Assembly: GCA_019748195.1 (NCBI GenBank)
Contig: JAIEPW010000052.1
Span: 1-64,000 of the forward strand
Source: Bryobacteraceae bacterium
Lineage (GTDB): Bacteria > Acidobacteriota > Terriglobia > Bryobacterales > Bryobacteraceae
Direction of reading: 5' to 3'
Length of the DNA: 64,000 bases
Below the pieces are notes generated by a model, which saw only the letters and a program-made list of their open reading frames with translations, ran no database searches and had not been told where the DNA came from. Shown piece by piece: positions 1 to 7,395 of this stretch; positions within the stretch are counted from its first letter, which is position 1, and every line of letters begins with the position of its first letter. The position numbers were made by a program, and so were the translations under genes.

Positions 1-85
1 AACTCGGCCAGGCGGCGTGATTCAATGACTCTTACTTACCCCAACCCACCTGTCCACCCCGTCCGGACCAATACAACCTCAGGAA

Positions 86-835
86 TTGGAGAAGTTCCAG
101 AAACGAGGAGTAGAGCTATACCTACGAGCGGACCTCCACGCGAAGGTTTGTCTCCTCGGAAGACATGTGATCATAGGGTCGGCAAACCTGTCGGCTCATT
201 CTCGAGATGTTCTTGATGAGGCTGCCCTCTATACGTCGGATGAACATATCGTCAGCATCGTAAAAAAGTGGTTCGAAGATCGAATGAGCGAACCTGTATC
301 GCCTAAATGGTTGCAGCACTGCAAAAAAATTTACAAACCTCCGAAGGACTTTGTTGCGAAAAAGCCAACACGTCGCTCGCCTTCCCGTCGGGTCTGGCTG
401 CTCGGAACAGATTCCTGGGACGACTTTCCCGAAGCCGAGCTGTCGACCATTGAGTCGGGGGAGCACGTGGCCGCAAAGATGCTTGGAGATCGAAGGCGTT
501 ATGAAGTCGAAATGATACGGTGGACCGGGAAGCCACGTTTTCGAGATCTCATGATGCCAGGTGACGTAATAATCGAAGCACATGAAGGCTACGTATACCC
601 GCCCGGACGCTTTCTACACATGCGGCGGTCCAAGTCGAGCCGTGGAGGGGACGTGACGTATATCTACTATGAAGCCATTCGGAATCCTTCCCCGATCCGA
701 TGGGCACGGTTTCGAGGTGAGTGCTTAAAGATGGACCTGAAGCTGGGAAAGGATGTGGGAGCCAAAGAGATTAAACGTATGCAGCACCAGGATGCACTAC
801 TTAAGATGCTGTCGCCTGACCGCCCAACGCGCTGA
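86..835 (+). CDS. Phospholipase D-like protein, N-terminus missing
   Basis: Residues 17-40 carry one HKD-type half-site: an H-x-K followed by a GSANLS segment, as in the PLD-like domain of restriction- and defence-associated proteins. The rest (about 90-249) is an unrecognised basic C-terminal region. The frame is open only from position 29 because of a TGA at 26-28. A TTG at 86 is the first usual start, but the in-frame residues just before it (SGPIQPQELE) fit the family, so the real protein once extended further left. The usual upstream strand of the domain is absent, so this is a truncated gene or a pseudogene. Base use is less GC-rich than in most of the window. Confidence 0.6.
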   Translation: MEKFQKRGVELYLRADLHAKVCLLGRHVIIGSANLSAHSRDVLDEAALYTSDEHIVSIVKKWFEDRMSEPVSPKWLQHCKKIYKPPKDFVAKKPTRRSPSRRVWLLGTDSWDDFPEAELSTIESGEHVAAKMLGDRRRYEVEMIRWTGKPRFRDLMMPGDVIIEAHEGYVYPPGRFLHMRRSKSSRGGDVTYIYYEAIRNPSPIRWARFRGECLKMDLKLGKDVGAKEIKRMQHQDALLKMLSPDRPTR

Positions 836-940
836 GATTCGGTCACGCGAAAGGAAGGTGCGGCGAGGCTGCCATCGCCCACGTGGCGGGTATGCAGAGC
901 TTAAGCTCAACACGATGATGACTATCGAAGGAGACTCGCG

Positions 941-1228
941 ATGCCCATGAAGAACCCGCCCCATCCAGGCGACCTGATTAGGACTGAGATTCTCGAATCG
1001 CTCGGCCTCAGTGTGTCACGAGCGGCGGAAATTCTGCGCGTGCGCCGGGCCACGCTCTCGGACCTGCTGCACGGCAAGTCCGCGCTGACTCCGGAGATGG
1101 CACTGCGGATTGAGAAGGCATTCGGCCCGGCGATGGACCACCTGTTGCGCATGCAGCTCGCCTACGATGTAGCCCGAACTCGCCGGAACCGGCGCGAGAT
1201 CGAGGTGAAGCGATACGTGCCGGCTTGA
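941..1228 (+). CDS. higA: HigA-family antitoxin / XRE-type regulator, orphan
   Basis: A 95-residue helix-turn-helix protein. Residues 4-12 (KNPPHPGDL) are the classic HigA N-terminal signature, and an HTH at about 22-60 (SVSRAAEILRV...LSDLLHGKSALTPEMALRIEKAFG) matches the family closely. An AAGGAG ribosome site lies 8 bases before the ATG. HigA proteins neutralise the HigB mRNA interferase and repress their own operon. No HigB-like ORF (about 90 residues) is visible in the 105 bases upstream or directly downstream, so this is a solitary antitoxin or regulator. It lies between a truncated PLD gene and a type IV toxin-antitoxin pair. Confidence 0.85.
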   Translation: MPMKNPPHPGDLIRTEILESLGLSVSRAAEILRVRRATLSDLLHGKSALTPEMALRIEKAFGPAMDHLLRMQLAYDVARTRRNRREIEVKRYVPA

Positions 1229-1273
1229 GGGCGGGCCGCCAGCCCGCGCTCGCCGGTGCTTGTTTTTCGCTAC

Positions 1274-2098
1274 TTATCGAACTCCCAGTCGACGCAAAAG
1301 GTAATCCACTTTCTCGAACGCGTCACGATGGATGCGTGCGCGTTCCTCTTCATCTTGTACGTCATCAAAGTCGGCCACAAACCTTGGGCCGATATGATCA
1401 ACGGATGCGAACTTATCGGCGAGTTTGAGGAGGCCCTCCTGTACCAGTACGCGGCCGAGGTGCCGACGCAGTTCCTCCGCCAGGGCGTCGATTCCGCGCG
1501 GGTAGTTCGTCAGAGTGAAATAGATGTCCCAAGCGTCCTTTTCCTTCAGCCGGTCGTGCAGCGCCATTCCTTTCATTACGAGAAACGCCACGACGGATGC
1601 GACCCGGACCTGAACCTCGTCCTTGCCGCCCGTCGGGAGTTCTCCTGTAATCTGGGTTTCCACGAATAACTCAAACGCGAGGTCGCAACCGCGCGCCTTG
1701 CGAGCACGTCCTTCCTGGACGGTCTGTGTCCGGTGCTTCGTGCCGGTGCCCTCATATTCACCAGCCAAGAAATCCACCTGAACCTTGACCGGATGGTTTT
1801 TCACCGTGATTCGGCGGTGAAAGATAAAGGGCTGGCGCAAGTCCGCTTCGTAGCCACGCTCCAAAATCCGCTTTTGGATTGACGCGTAGCCTGCGGTTCG
1901 AAGGTTCTTGTGGTTTAGCGCGAGGTCTACATCGATGCTCCCCACATGGCGCATGGGCTGCTGCGGTAGGAGTAAGTGTGGAACCCAGCCGCCGACCACC
2001 ACGATGTCATCCCGGTATTCGCCGAGCAGGTGCGCGAGTTCGAGAAGGACGGACTTCGCAGCCTCCACCTGGTCAGCGGAATAGTCACGAAAGGTCAT
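1274..2098 (-). CDS. Nucleotidyltransferase toxin, AbiEii-like (type IV TA)
   Basis: A DNA polymerase beta-fold nucleotidyltransferase of AbiEii type. A GG motif at about 37-38 (VVVGGWVPHLL) is followed by SIDVDLALN with the D-x-D metal-binding pair. A later K-G-M-A-L-x-D-R-x-K-E-K-D-A-W-D-I-Y segment matches the conserved lysine/KD region of the family. The ATG at 2098 has a GGGGGGAG ribosome site 6 bases upstream; a GTG at 2101 is an alternative. It overlaps the end of the AbiEi-like gene by 14 bases, the usual antitoxin-then-toxin order. Family members transfer nucleotides or pyrimidines to targets such as tRNA; the target here is unknown. Confidence 0.82.
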   Translation of the reverse strand: MTFRDYSADQVEAAKSVLLELAHLLGEYRDDIVVVGGWVPHLLLPQQPMRHVGSIDVDLALNHKNLRTAGYASIQKRILERGYEADLRQPFIFHRRITVKNHPVKVQVDFLAGEYEGTGTKHRTQTVQEGRARKARGCDLAFELFVETQITGELPTGGKDEVQVRVASVVAFLVMKGMALHDRLKEKDAWDIYFTLTNYPRGIDALAEELRRHLGRVLVQEGLLKLADKFASVDHIGPRFVADFDDVQDEEERARIHRDAFEKVDYLLRRLGVR

Positions 2099-3215
2099 CA
2101 CTCTCCCCCCACCCGACTCCCCATAAGGGCGCGATGGCTTCTTTCAACAATGCACTTGCGGCTTCCTCGCCGCGACCCTTGAGACTAACAAGATCGAGAT
2201 AAAGTTGAACGGGCGAGACGGCAGATGCCATGACCTCCCGAGGTCGCGGGCCAAAAACTCCAGCCCCGTAGAAGACGCCTTCGTCGTACGGTTCCAAGAG
2301 AGTGACGTTGGCTCCGCTGTCGACCGGCTTCAGGTCAAGTGTTCTAGCGGCGAGGGAAATGTCCCCCTGCATGTAGGCGGTTACACGTTGATAGCGCACG
2401 ACAGGTATTCGCCGGGCTGCGCCGGAGAATCCGGTTAGCGCCACTCCCGGCCGCGAACTAAGCGCGGCTTCAATCTCAGGAATGGGCAGCATGGAATAAA
2501 AGTTCGCAGCGCGGTTCCGGGATACCCGATAGTTCGCGGCCCATTCGTTCAGCAGAGGCATCACCGCCTCTTCCCACGACCGAAGCCGGAAGCCCTGGGC
2601 ATGGCACTCGATCCATTCCCGATCGAGGAGTAATGTCTTGACATTGGCCACCTGCCCGAGGCTTACGCGCGCTTCTTGAGCCAGTTCCTGCATACGCCAG
2701 TTCCGGGGACCGGCGTTCAGCAACACGCGCACAACTCGCTCCGCCTTCGGCGAGTACAGCGATCGGAGGACCCTTTTCAGGCTCGCCGGATTCGGAAACC
2801 CCTCTTTGCGGATGAACACGCGACCAAAAGCCAATCGGCAGTTACCCGCGAAGTCCAGGAAGCCGACGTCGTACTTCTCGCAGATGGCCGCGGCGGCTGG
2901 AGTTATGTATGGCGCAATGAACACCGGGTAATCACGCTTGTTCGCGCGAAGATAGTCGGCCATATTCAGGCAAGCCTCCCGGGCGATCCGGGGCTGGCCG
3001 CTTGTCCGAACCGCGCAAACCAGGCGCCGGTTGATGAGTTTCTTGGAGTCTGTAGATCGCACGGATAGCGCGAAGCTAATCCTGGGATTGCCTCGCATCG
3101 ATTCCCGCTCCAGAGTTGCTGAAGCAAGGAAGGGCACATCACGCAAGGTCGCCGTCAGTCGTTCGGCGGCCTCAAGGTCGGTCTCGAGCTGTTTTTTCAC
3201 CGAGGTTTTCAGCAA
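2085..3215 (-). CDS. AbiEi-family antitoxin / transcriptional repressor (type IV TA)
   Basis: A 376-residue protein with a central winged-helix region (about 160-215, YSPKAERVVRVLLN...LAQEARVSLGQVANV) and a C-terminal AbiEi antitoxin domain ending in the family signature VSPVQLYLDL plus GRGEEAA. AbiEi proteins antagonise the AbiEii toxin and repress their own promoter by binding inverted repeats; two such repeats lie at the start of this gene. The open frame begins at a TTG (3215). A GTG at 3200 is an alternative, and neither has a good ribosome site. It is the first gene of the operon with the downstream nucleotidyltransferase. Confidence 0.8.
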   Translation of the reverse strand: MLKTSVKKQLETDLEAAERLTATLRDVPFLASATLERESMRGNPRISFALSVRSTDSKKLINRRLVCAVRTSGQPRIAREACLNMADYLRANKRDYPVFIAPYITPAAAAICEKYDVGFLDFAGNCRLAFGRVFIRKEGFPNPASLKRVLRSLYSPKAERVVRVLLNAGPRNWRMQELAQEARVSLGQVANVKTLLLDREWIECHAQGFRLRSWEEAVMPLLNEWAANYRVSRNRAANFYSMLPIPEIEAALSSRPGVALTGFSGAARRIPVVRYQRVTAYMQGDISLAARTLDLKPVDSGANVTLLEPYDEGVFYGAGVFGPRPREVMASAVSPVQLYLDLVSLKGRGEEAASALLKEAIAPLWGVGWGESDDLS

Positions 3216-3239
3216 ACGCTGAAAACCATTGTTACAATG
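3204..3239 (-). promoter_or_regulatory. Two inverted repeats, probable AbiEi operators
   Basis: Repeat 1 is a perfect 10-bp inverted repeat with a 4-base centre: GGTTTTCAGC-AAAC-GCTGAAAACC (3204-3227). Repeat 2 is a perfect 6-bp repeat with a 1-base centre, CATTGT-T-ACAATG (3227-3239). They abut each other and lie over the probable transcription and translation start of the AbiEi-like gene. AbiEi proteins are known to autoregulate through paired inverted repeats, so these are likely operators; the two repeats differ in sequence, which is unusual. Confidence 0.65.
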
Positions 3240-3256
3240 AAATTGCTGATCGTCAA
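3228..3256 (-). promoter_or_regulatory. Probable promoter of the type IV TA operon
   Basis: Reading leftwards, a -35-like TTGACG (3256-3251) is followed after about 15-17 bases by a weak -10 region around TGTAACAAT, which lies inside the second inverted repeat. This places the start of transcription near 3220-3225, just before the AbiEi start codon, so repressor bound to the repeats would block polymerase. The -10 match is only partial. Confidence 0.45.
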
Positions 3257-3259
3257 CAG

Positions 3260-3727
3260 CTACGCCGCAGGGTCGGGATTCATTAAGCTATCCCAGAAGT
3301 ACGTGAACGTGACCTCGTCCGCTTCTTCCGGCGGCTGGGCGCCGGTGAGCGAGTAGAGCCGCGTGGCGGCGGTATTCGACCGATTGGTCTGAACCCACAT
3401 CTTGGCTACGCCGTGCGCGCGGCAGATGGACTTGAGCTCCGCGATCATCTTGGTCCCGACGCCGCGGCGGCGGTGGGATTCGGCAACGGAGATTTCGTAG
3501 AACAGCACCATGCCGCGGCTGCCGGCGACGCGGTCGAGCAGATAGGCGACGACGTACCCCACGGGGATGCCGCCATCGCCGGCGGCAATGAGGATGTTGG
3601 CGGGGCGGGACAGGAAGTGGCGGAGGTGATCCTCAGAGGGAATCGGGTATCCATCCGGCGACTTGAGCGCGCGGATCACTTCCACCGCGAAGAGGTGGTC
3701 TGAGGGTGCGAGGCGTTTCACTTCCAT
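3260..3727 (-). CDS. GNAT-family N-acetyltransferase
   Basis: A single GNAT domain of 155 residues with the acetyl-CoA binding motif RRRGVGTKMIAELK at mid-length and the C-terminal motif NTAATRLYSLTGA. The pattern resembles AAC(3)-I-like aminoglycoside acetyltransferases, but the substrate cannot be read from sequence. The start is placed at the internal ATG (MEVKRL) because family homology begins there; the frame is open to 3751. It lies 44 bases from the TA operon start and is transcribed in the same direction. Confidence 0.8.
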   Translation of the reverse strand: MEVKRLAPSDHLFAVEVIRALKSPDGYPIPSEDHLRHFLSRPANILIAAGDGGIPVGYVVAYLLDRVAGSRGMVLFYEISVAESHRRRGVGTKMIAELKSICRAHGVAKMWVQTNRSNTAATRLYSLTGAQPPEEADEVTFTYFWDSLMNPDPAA

Positions 3728-4089
3728 CGATGTACCCCAGATGATAGACACACTTCGGCCCCGGAAGGCGGGCTCCGGCGGATCGCCGAAGCCCTTTCGG
3801 CTTCCGGTTCAGACAAATTTGTTGCGGGATCGATCCCGGCTTAAGAAGCAGGCTGGCCAGCCCGTCGCGCTTCGGTCCTTTTGTAGCAGCCGAGGTGTTG
3901 GGCTCAGGGGTACCGTGGGGCGAAGGTATTGAAAGGGAAGCGAATATAGTTACGCGCGCGCTGTGACCGCGGGGCAGCGTGCCCCGCGGCTCCGGTGTAG
4001 AACACGATTCCCCACCCCTGTTTTATTCACAGAGGATGCACAAGCTCGCAATTGTAACTCGCTGATTTCAAGCGAGAAAAACATTGAGG
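3728..4089. other. Non-coding stretch with hairpins
   Basis: No convincing ORF on either strand. It contains several short inverted repeats: a GAAGCC/GGCTTC pair near 3795-3812, the long hairpin listed separately at 3967-3989, and CTCGC/GCGAG near 4058-4076 just before a terminator. A small plus-strand RNA ending at that terminator is possible, but no clear promoter was found for it. Confidence 0.5.
3967..3989. repeat. Perfect 10-bp inverted repeat with 3-base loop
   Basis: CCGCGGGGCA-GCG-TGCCCCGCGG forms an uninterrupted 10-bp GC hairpin. No T-tract follows on either side, so it is not a standard intrinsic terminator. It resembles the compact palindromic units of dispersed extragenic repeats, but only one copy was noticed in this window. 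Confidence 0.7.
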
Positions 4090-4116
4090 AAAAGGGCGCT
4101 GTGACGCCCTTTTTTT
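4090..4116 (+). terminator. Rho-independent terminator, orphan
   Basis: A 9-bp stem AAAAGGGCG/CGCCCTTTT with loop CTGTGA is followed directly by a run of seven T on the plus strand. It is a near-ideal intrinsic terminator for rightward transcription, yet no plus-strand gene lies upstream within the window's intergenic stretch. It therefore either ends a small RNA or insulates the structured RNA that begins about 36 bases later. Confidence 0.8.
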
Positions 4117-4117
4117 A

Positions 4118-4146
4118 TTGACTCCCTTCGCGGCTAGTGGCATTCT
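4118..4146 (+). promoter_or_regulatory. Sigma70-like promoter for the structured RNA
   Basis: TTGACT (4118-4123), a 17-base spacer, then CATTCT (4141-4146). The -35 box is one base from consensus and the spacing is ideal; the -10 box is weak (3 of 6). The predicted start (about 4152-4154) coincides with the first base of the long-range helix P1 of the downstream RNA. Confidence 0.55.
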
Positions 4147-4151
4147 AGCGT

Positions 4152-4657
4152 TGGTTCCAAGAGGTTCAAGGAACAGCGAGCCGAAGCAGATCGAAGCGGA
4201 CCCGGAACGATGATCCCGAGGTGGCGATAAAAAGACGCCGGAGGGGAGCGAGGGGAGATCGGGCGGTCGGTGGAGGAAAGCCTTCGGGATTGGAGGCCCG
4301 CTAAGCGCAGCGATCCGGACGGATGGCGACATCCGGAAGGGGAGCGGTGGCGGGATGGCTAGTCCAGGAGTCCCGAGTTCCGGCAACGGAGGTCGGGTAG
4401 CGGAAGGGATCAGGCCGGGAGTGACGATCCTGCCGTGGACGCAGCCGCGAGGCGGCGGTCACTGGAGGGGAACGAAAGGCCGGTTCCGGAAGCGGGCAGG
4501 TTCGCGACCTGCGGCAGGTAGCACGAGTGGATCGCCGGCAACGGCGAATCATGAGGCGGCTTGCAAGCGGACGCGATACCGGATGCGGAGCAAAGGGGTC
4601 AAACCCGGCGGGAAGCAGCGCTGTTCAACTGGGTCACTTGGAACCATTTTCTTTTTT
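4152..4657 (+). ncRNA. Large structured RNA candidate, about 500 nt
   Basis: The two ends pair over about 480 nt. TGGTTCCAAG (4152-4161) is the exact complement of CTTGGAACCA (4637-4646), and GAACAGCG (4171-4178) of CGCTGTTC (4619-4626). Three hairpins inside carry GNRA tetraloops on the plus strand: a 6-bp stem with GCGA (4320-4335), a two-part 5+4 bp stem with GCAA (4372-4397) and a 6-bp stem with GCAA (4532-4547). Other stems are AGTGAC/GTCACT (4420-4463) enclosing GCCGC/GCGGC, GCAGGT/ACCTGC (4496-4512), GGAAC/GTTCC (about 4469-4486) and CGGGC/GCCCG (about 4260-4300). A promoter precedes it, and after P1 comes a T-rich tract (4647-4657) suited to termination. It does not match RNase P, tmRNA or a group II intron domain V by eye, and no family could be assigned. 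Confidence 0.68.
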
Positions 4658-4662
4658 GTACC

Positions 4663-4764
4663 GTGCGAAAACGCAAGCGTCCTACATTCGCGCGGAGCCT
4701 GGCAGTGCTCACGTTGGCGGCGATCTTTGTGGCGTTCTGGCTTTGGATGTGGTTCCGGCTGTGA
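4663..4764 (+). CDS. Possible 33-residue single-pass membrane peptide
   Basis: A GTG-initiated frame encodes a very basic N-terminus (RKRKRPTFAR) followed by about 20 hydrophobic residues rich in tryptophan (LAVLTLAAIFVAFWLWMWF), an ideal N-in transmembrane helix. It starts 6 bases after the T-rich tract that ends the structured RNA. No ribosome site is visible, and the same frame is open further upstream to 4561. Composition is the only support, so it is offered as a candidate small protein. Confidence 0.35.
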   Translation: MRKRKRPTFARSLAVLTLAAIFVAFWLWMWFRL

Positions 4765-4776
4765 GTTGGAATCCCG

Positions 4777-7242
4777 CTAGCGCACGAAGCTCCCGCTAAG
4801 CGGGTTGCTCTCCTCTCCGGCCGAGTTCGATATCACGAACGTGAACGTGTAGCGCCGCCCCACGATAAGATTCAGCAGCGGAATTCCCGCCGTGACGCGC
4901 ATGCGTCCTGAAGTCTGGCCGGCGGTCACGCCCTCGGCCGAGTAAGTGCCGAACCCGCCCAGCAAGCCATCGAGGTTAGAAGTCAGCCGCAGGGAGCCGG
5001 TGGAGGCGGTTCCGGAGGGGTCCTCGAAGTCGAACTCCAACGGGATGCGGGTGGTCTGGTTCTGGAATACGACCGTGCCGATGGTCAGGTTCGAAATCCG
5101 GAAGCGCGGCAGCGGGGGAGGCGAGGGCTGCGTGAACTGCAGCAGTTCCTGGGTGAACAGGATTTGATTATTGGGATCCCGCATGACGGCACGGATGATA
5201 CCCACGTACGGCGCGAGCTTCAGTTCGGTGCGATAAGTTCCGTTGAAGCCGGACGTGGAATCGCCGGTGAGCACGATCTCGGTGGTGATGACCCCGGTGA
5301 ACGTGCCGGCGGGAACCATCAGCGTTTCCGGACGGATCACGCCGTCGGTCAGCGCCGAGCTGGACGGACGGGACAAGGGCCGCGACAATCGCAAGCCCGG
5401 CCCCGCCTGGTGAACCAGTTCGAGTTGGACGTCGCCGCCGATGGGGCGGCGGCGGATCTGGATGGGTCCGGCGGTGGGAAAGTAAAACGCGCCGCCGCGA
5501 TCGCTGACGGTGGCGTTCCACAGTTCCGTGCCGTTGGCGCTGCTGACCAAGTCGTTCGCCGATACCTTGAATTCGATTTGCCCGGCATTCCAGGTTTGCA
5601 GCCCGCAGAAGACGTTGGAGCACAGCAGGCCGGCGGGCTCTTCGACTACCGGCTTGTGAGGAATGCGGACGTTCTGGGGGAAAGTGACCCGGTAAGTCCA
5701 TTCCAGGCCTGGCGCGGCCGGCTGGTACACACGACCGGTGGGTACCGGGGGCAATTGTCCGGCCGGGGGCGGGGGCGGGGGCGCCGCTCCTCCGAGATGG
5801 ATTGTAAAGGTGTTGGACGCCTGTCCATCCACCGTAATGACGACATCCACGACGCCCCTGCCGGCCATGTCGCGCGTGAGCCGGAGATTCGCCTGATCCA
5901 GGCCGGGATACTGGCCTTGCGGCACGGCATCGGAGATTTCGGCGGTGCGCCCGCCGACGGTCGCGCGCACCGCGGAAGCGGCCGACCGGCCTCGCAGCCC
6001 GGTGCCGTAGAGCAGGATAAAACTCTGCTCGGCCGCGGCGGGGTCCACGGGCACAGGGGTGCAGTTGCCCGCGGAGGCGCACTGGAAGATGACGTCCAGC
6101 GACTGTGTTCCGTCCGCCGCGATCCGGAACACTTGAGCGGCGGCAACGCCCCTGCCGCTGTTATTCGCGGTGAAGATCGCGGGGGCCACGGGCTGCACGC
6201 GCAGGGTTCCTTCCGCCACCACCGTGGCGCCGCGCCGTACGCGAACGGTGGCGTCGCCGGTGGCGGTCCGCGAGTTGAGGAGGAAATTGATCTGTCCGGG
6301 AGAAACGAAGTAGAGCTTGCATTGGTGCTCCACGCCGGTTGCGTCGGTGACGGCCAGCGTGGTGTCGCCGAGACGGTCCGGCAGGTCCGCGGTAGAGGCG
6401 GCTTCCACGGCGGAGGCGAGCCCGGCGCCGAAGGAGGATACGATCGCGTCCGGCGCGACGGCCGTCGCCAGGCTGGCGGCGGAGACGCTGGTCAGCCGTG
6501 TGGGCGGGGTGCGATTGACCTGCAGCCGCACGGGTATCTGCACCGGAGTCACGTCCGGGGCGGTGATCCGCAGCGTGCCATTGTAAGTTCCCGTGGCGAG
6601 GCCGGCGACGTTGGCCAACACCGTAATCGTCAAGTTCTGGCCGGTGGAGGTTGCGCGCGCGGGAGAGGCGCTGAGCCAGGACTCGGCGGCCGAGATTTCG
6701 AAGTTCAGGGTCCCGCCGCCGCTGTTGCGTACGGTGAAGGTCCGGGGAGACGGGTTGCGTCCCTCGGTGGTGGTGAAGTCCAGGCTGTTGACGGAGGTAG
6801 AGATGCCGGGCGGGTCGGGTGGCGGCCCCAGCGTCACTGTCGCCGTCATGGTGCCGGTCTGCGCCGTGGGATTGGTGGCCACGACAATCCCGATGTAGTA
6901 GGATCCGGCCCGCAGCGGCGGGTTGGAGGCCGGAAGAATGGTGAGATTCCGGGTGCCGATGGTAACCGGGTAATCCGCGATCAGCGGCGCCGGGCTGGGC
7001 TGCTGGCCAAAACGAACCGCAAGCGCGATTTGCGCGGCGGTGCTGACATTGGAGACGCGAATTTCCAAGCGATTCGCGCCGGCTGGAACGTCGATACGGA
7101 AACAACACTGCAGCGCGGCGCTGGCGCGTACGGGCAGGGGAAACTGCTCCGGCACGCCGGAACTCAGGATGATATCGGTGAACGGCTGGGCGGAGGCGAA
7201 AAATGCCGCGATCGCCAGTAAAAGGGCTGAACGAAGGATCAT
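4777..7242 (-). CDS. Secreted BACON-like / TIGR03437 domain protein
   Basis: An 821-residue exported protein. A signal peptide (MILRSALLLAIAAFFASA) is followed by a pre-peptidase-like beta domain (about 20-130), a BACON/Ig-like repeat (about 140-230, with WLSASPARATS), and then a TIGR03437 domain, the C-terminal type expanded in Solibacter (about 235-465, ending VDGQASNTFTI). A proline-rich linker leads to a further beta-rich region of unknown function. The frame is open to 7293, but the ATG at 7242 begins the signal peptide. Such proteins are secreted or surface beta-sandwich proteins; no catalytic residues were recognised. Confidence 0.82.
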   Translation of the reverse strand: MILRSALLLAIAAFFASAQPFTDIILSSGVPEQFPLPVRASAALQCCFRIDVPAGANRLEIRVSNVSTAAQIALAVRFGQQPSPAPLIADYPVTIGTRNLTILPASNPPLRAGSYYIGIVVATNPTAQTGTMTATVTLGPPPDPPGISTSVNSLDFTTTEGRNPSPRTFTVRNSGGGTLNFEISAAESWLSASPARATSTGQNLTITVLANVAGLATGTYNGTLRITAPDVTPVQIPVRLQVNRTPPTRLTSVSAASLATAVAPDAIVSSFGAGLASAVEAASTADLPDRLGDTTLAVTDATGVEHQCKLYFVSPGQINFLLNSRTATGDATVRVRRGATVVAEGTLRVQPVAPAIFTANNSGRGVAAAQVFRIAADGTQSLDVIFQCASAGNCTPVPVDPAAAEQSFILLYGTGLRGRSAASAVRATVGGRTAEISDAVPQGQYPGLDQANLRLTRDMAGRGVVDVVITVDGQASNTFTIHLGGAAPPPPPPAGQLPPVPTGRVYQPAAPGLEWTYRVTFPQNVRIPHKPVVEEPAGLLCSNVFCGLQTWNAGQIEFKVSANDLVSSANGTELWNATVSDRGGAFYFPTAGPIQIRRRPIGGDVQLELVHQAGPGLRLSRPLSRPSSSALTDGVIRPETLMVPAGTFTGVITTEIVLTGDSTSGFNGTYRTELKLAPYVGIIRAVMRDPNNQILFTQELLQFTQPSPPPLPRFRISNLTIGTVVFQNQTTRIPLEFDFEDPSGTASTGSLRLTSNLDGLLGGFGTYSAEGVTAGQTSGRMRVTAGIPLLNLIVGRRYTFTFVISNSAGEESNPLSGSFVR

Positions 7243-7395
7243 GGCGCGCTCAGTATGCGGTTGGCGGTATGGTCCCGCACAGCGGCAAAGCACGACAGGA
7301 GGGAATCTGGCGCATCTTGCCGTGGAATGGGGCGCAAATTCCCTGCTGATCCGCGGAATGTGTTAAGTTCTGCAACAGGAAAGGCCGAGCATTAT

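Noticed and set aside
4272-4300. GAGGAAAG block like RNase P RNA
   Set aside because: The conserved AGAG/GGTAAGAG region and the 3' ACAGAA block are missing, and the order of the 3' strands does not fit P4.
4597-4620. Resemblance to SRP RNA helix 8 (GTCA, then GGGAAGCAGC)
   Set aside because: The loop is not GGAA and the flanking bases pair in the long-range helix of the larger RNA.
4027-4799. Several ORFs of 67-141 codons across the structured RNA
   Set aside because: Low-complexity Arg/Pro/Gly composition on both strands and mutual overlap; only the last 33 codons of one look protein-like.
5164-7221. 685-codon plus-strand ORF
   Set aside because: It is antisense to the secreted TIGR03437 protein and has the Gly/Arg/Asp bias of a shadow frame.
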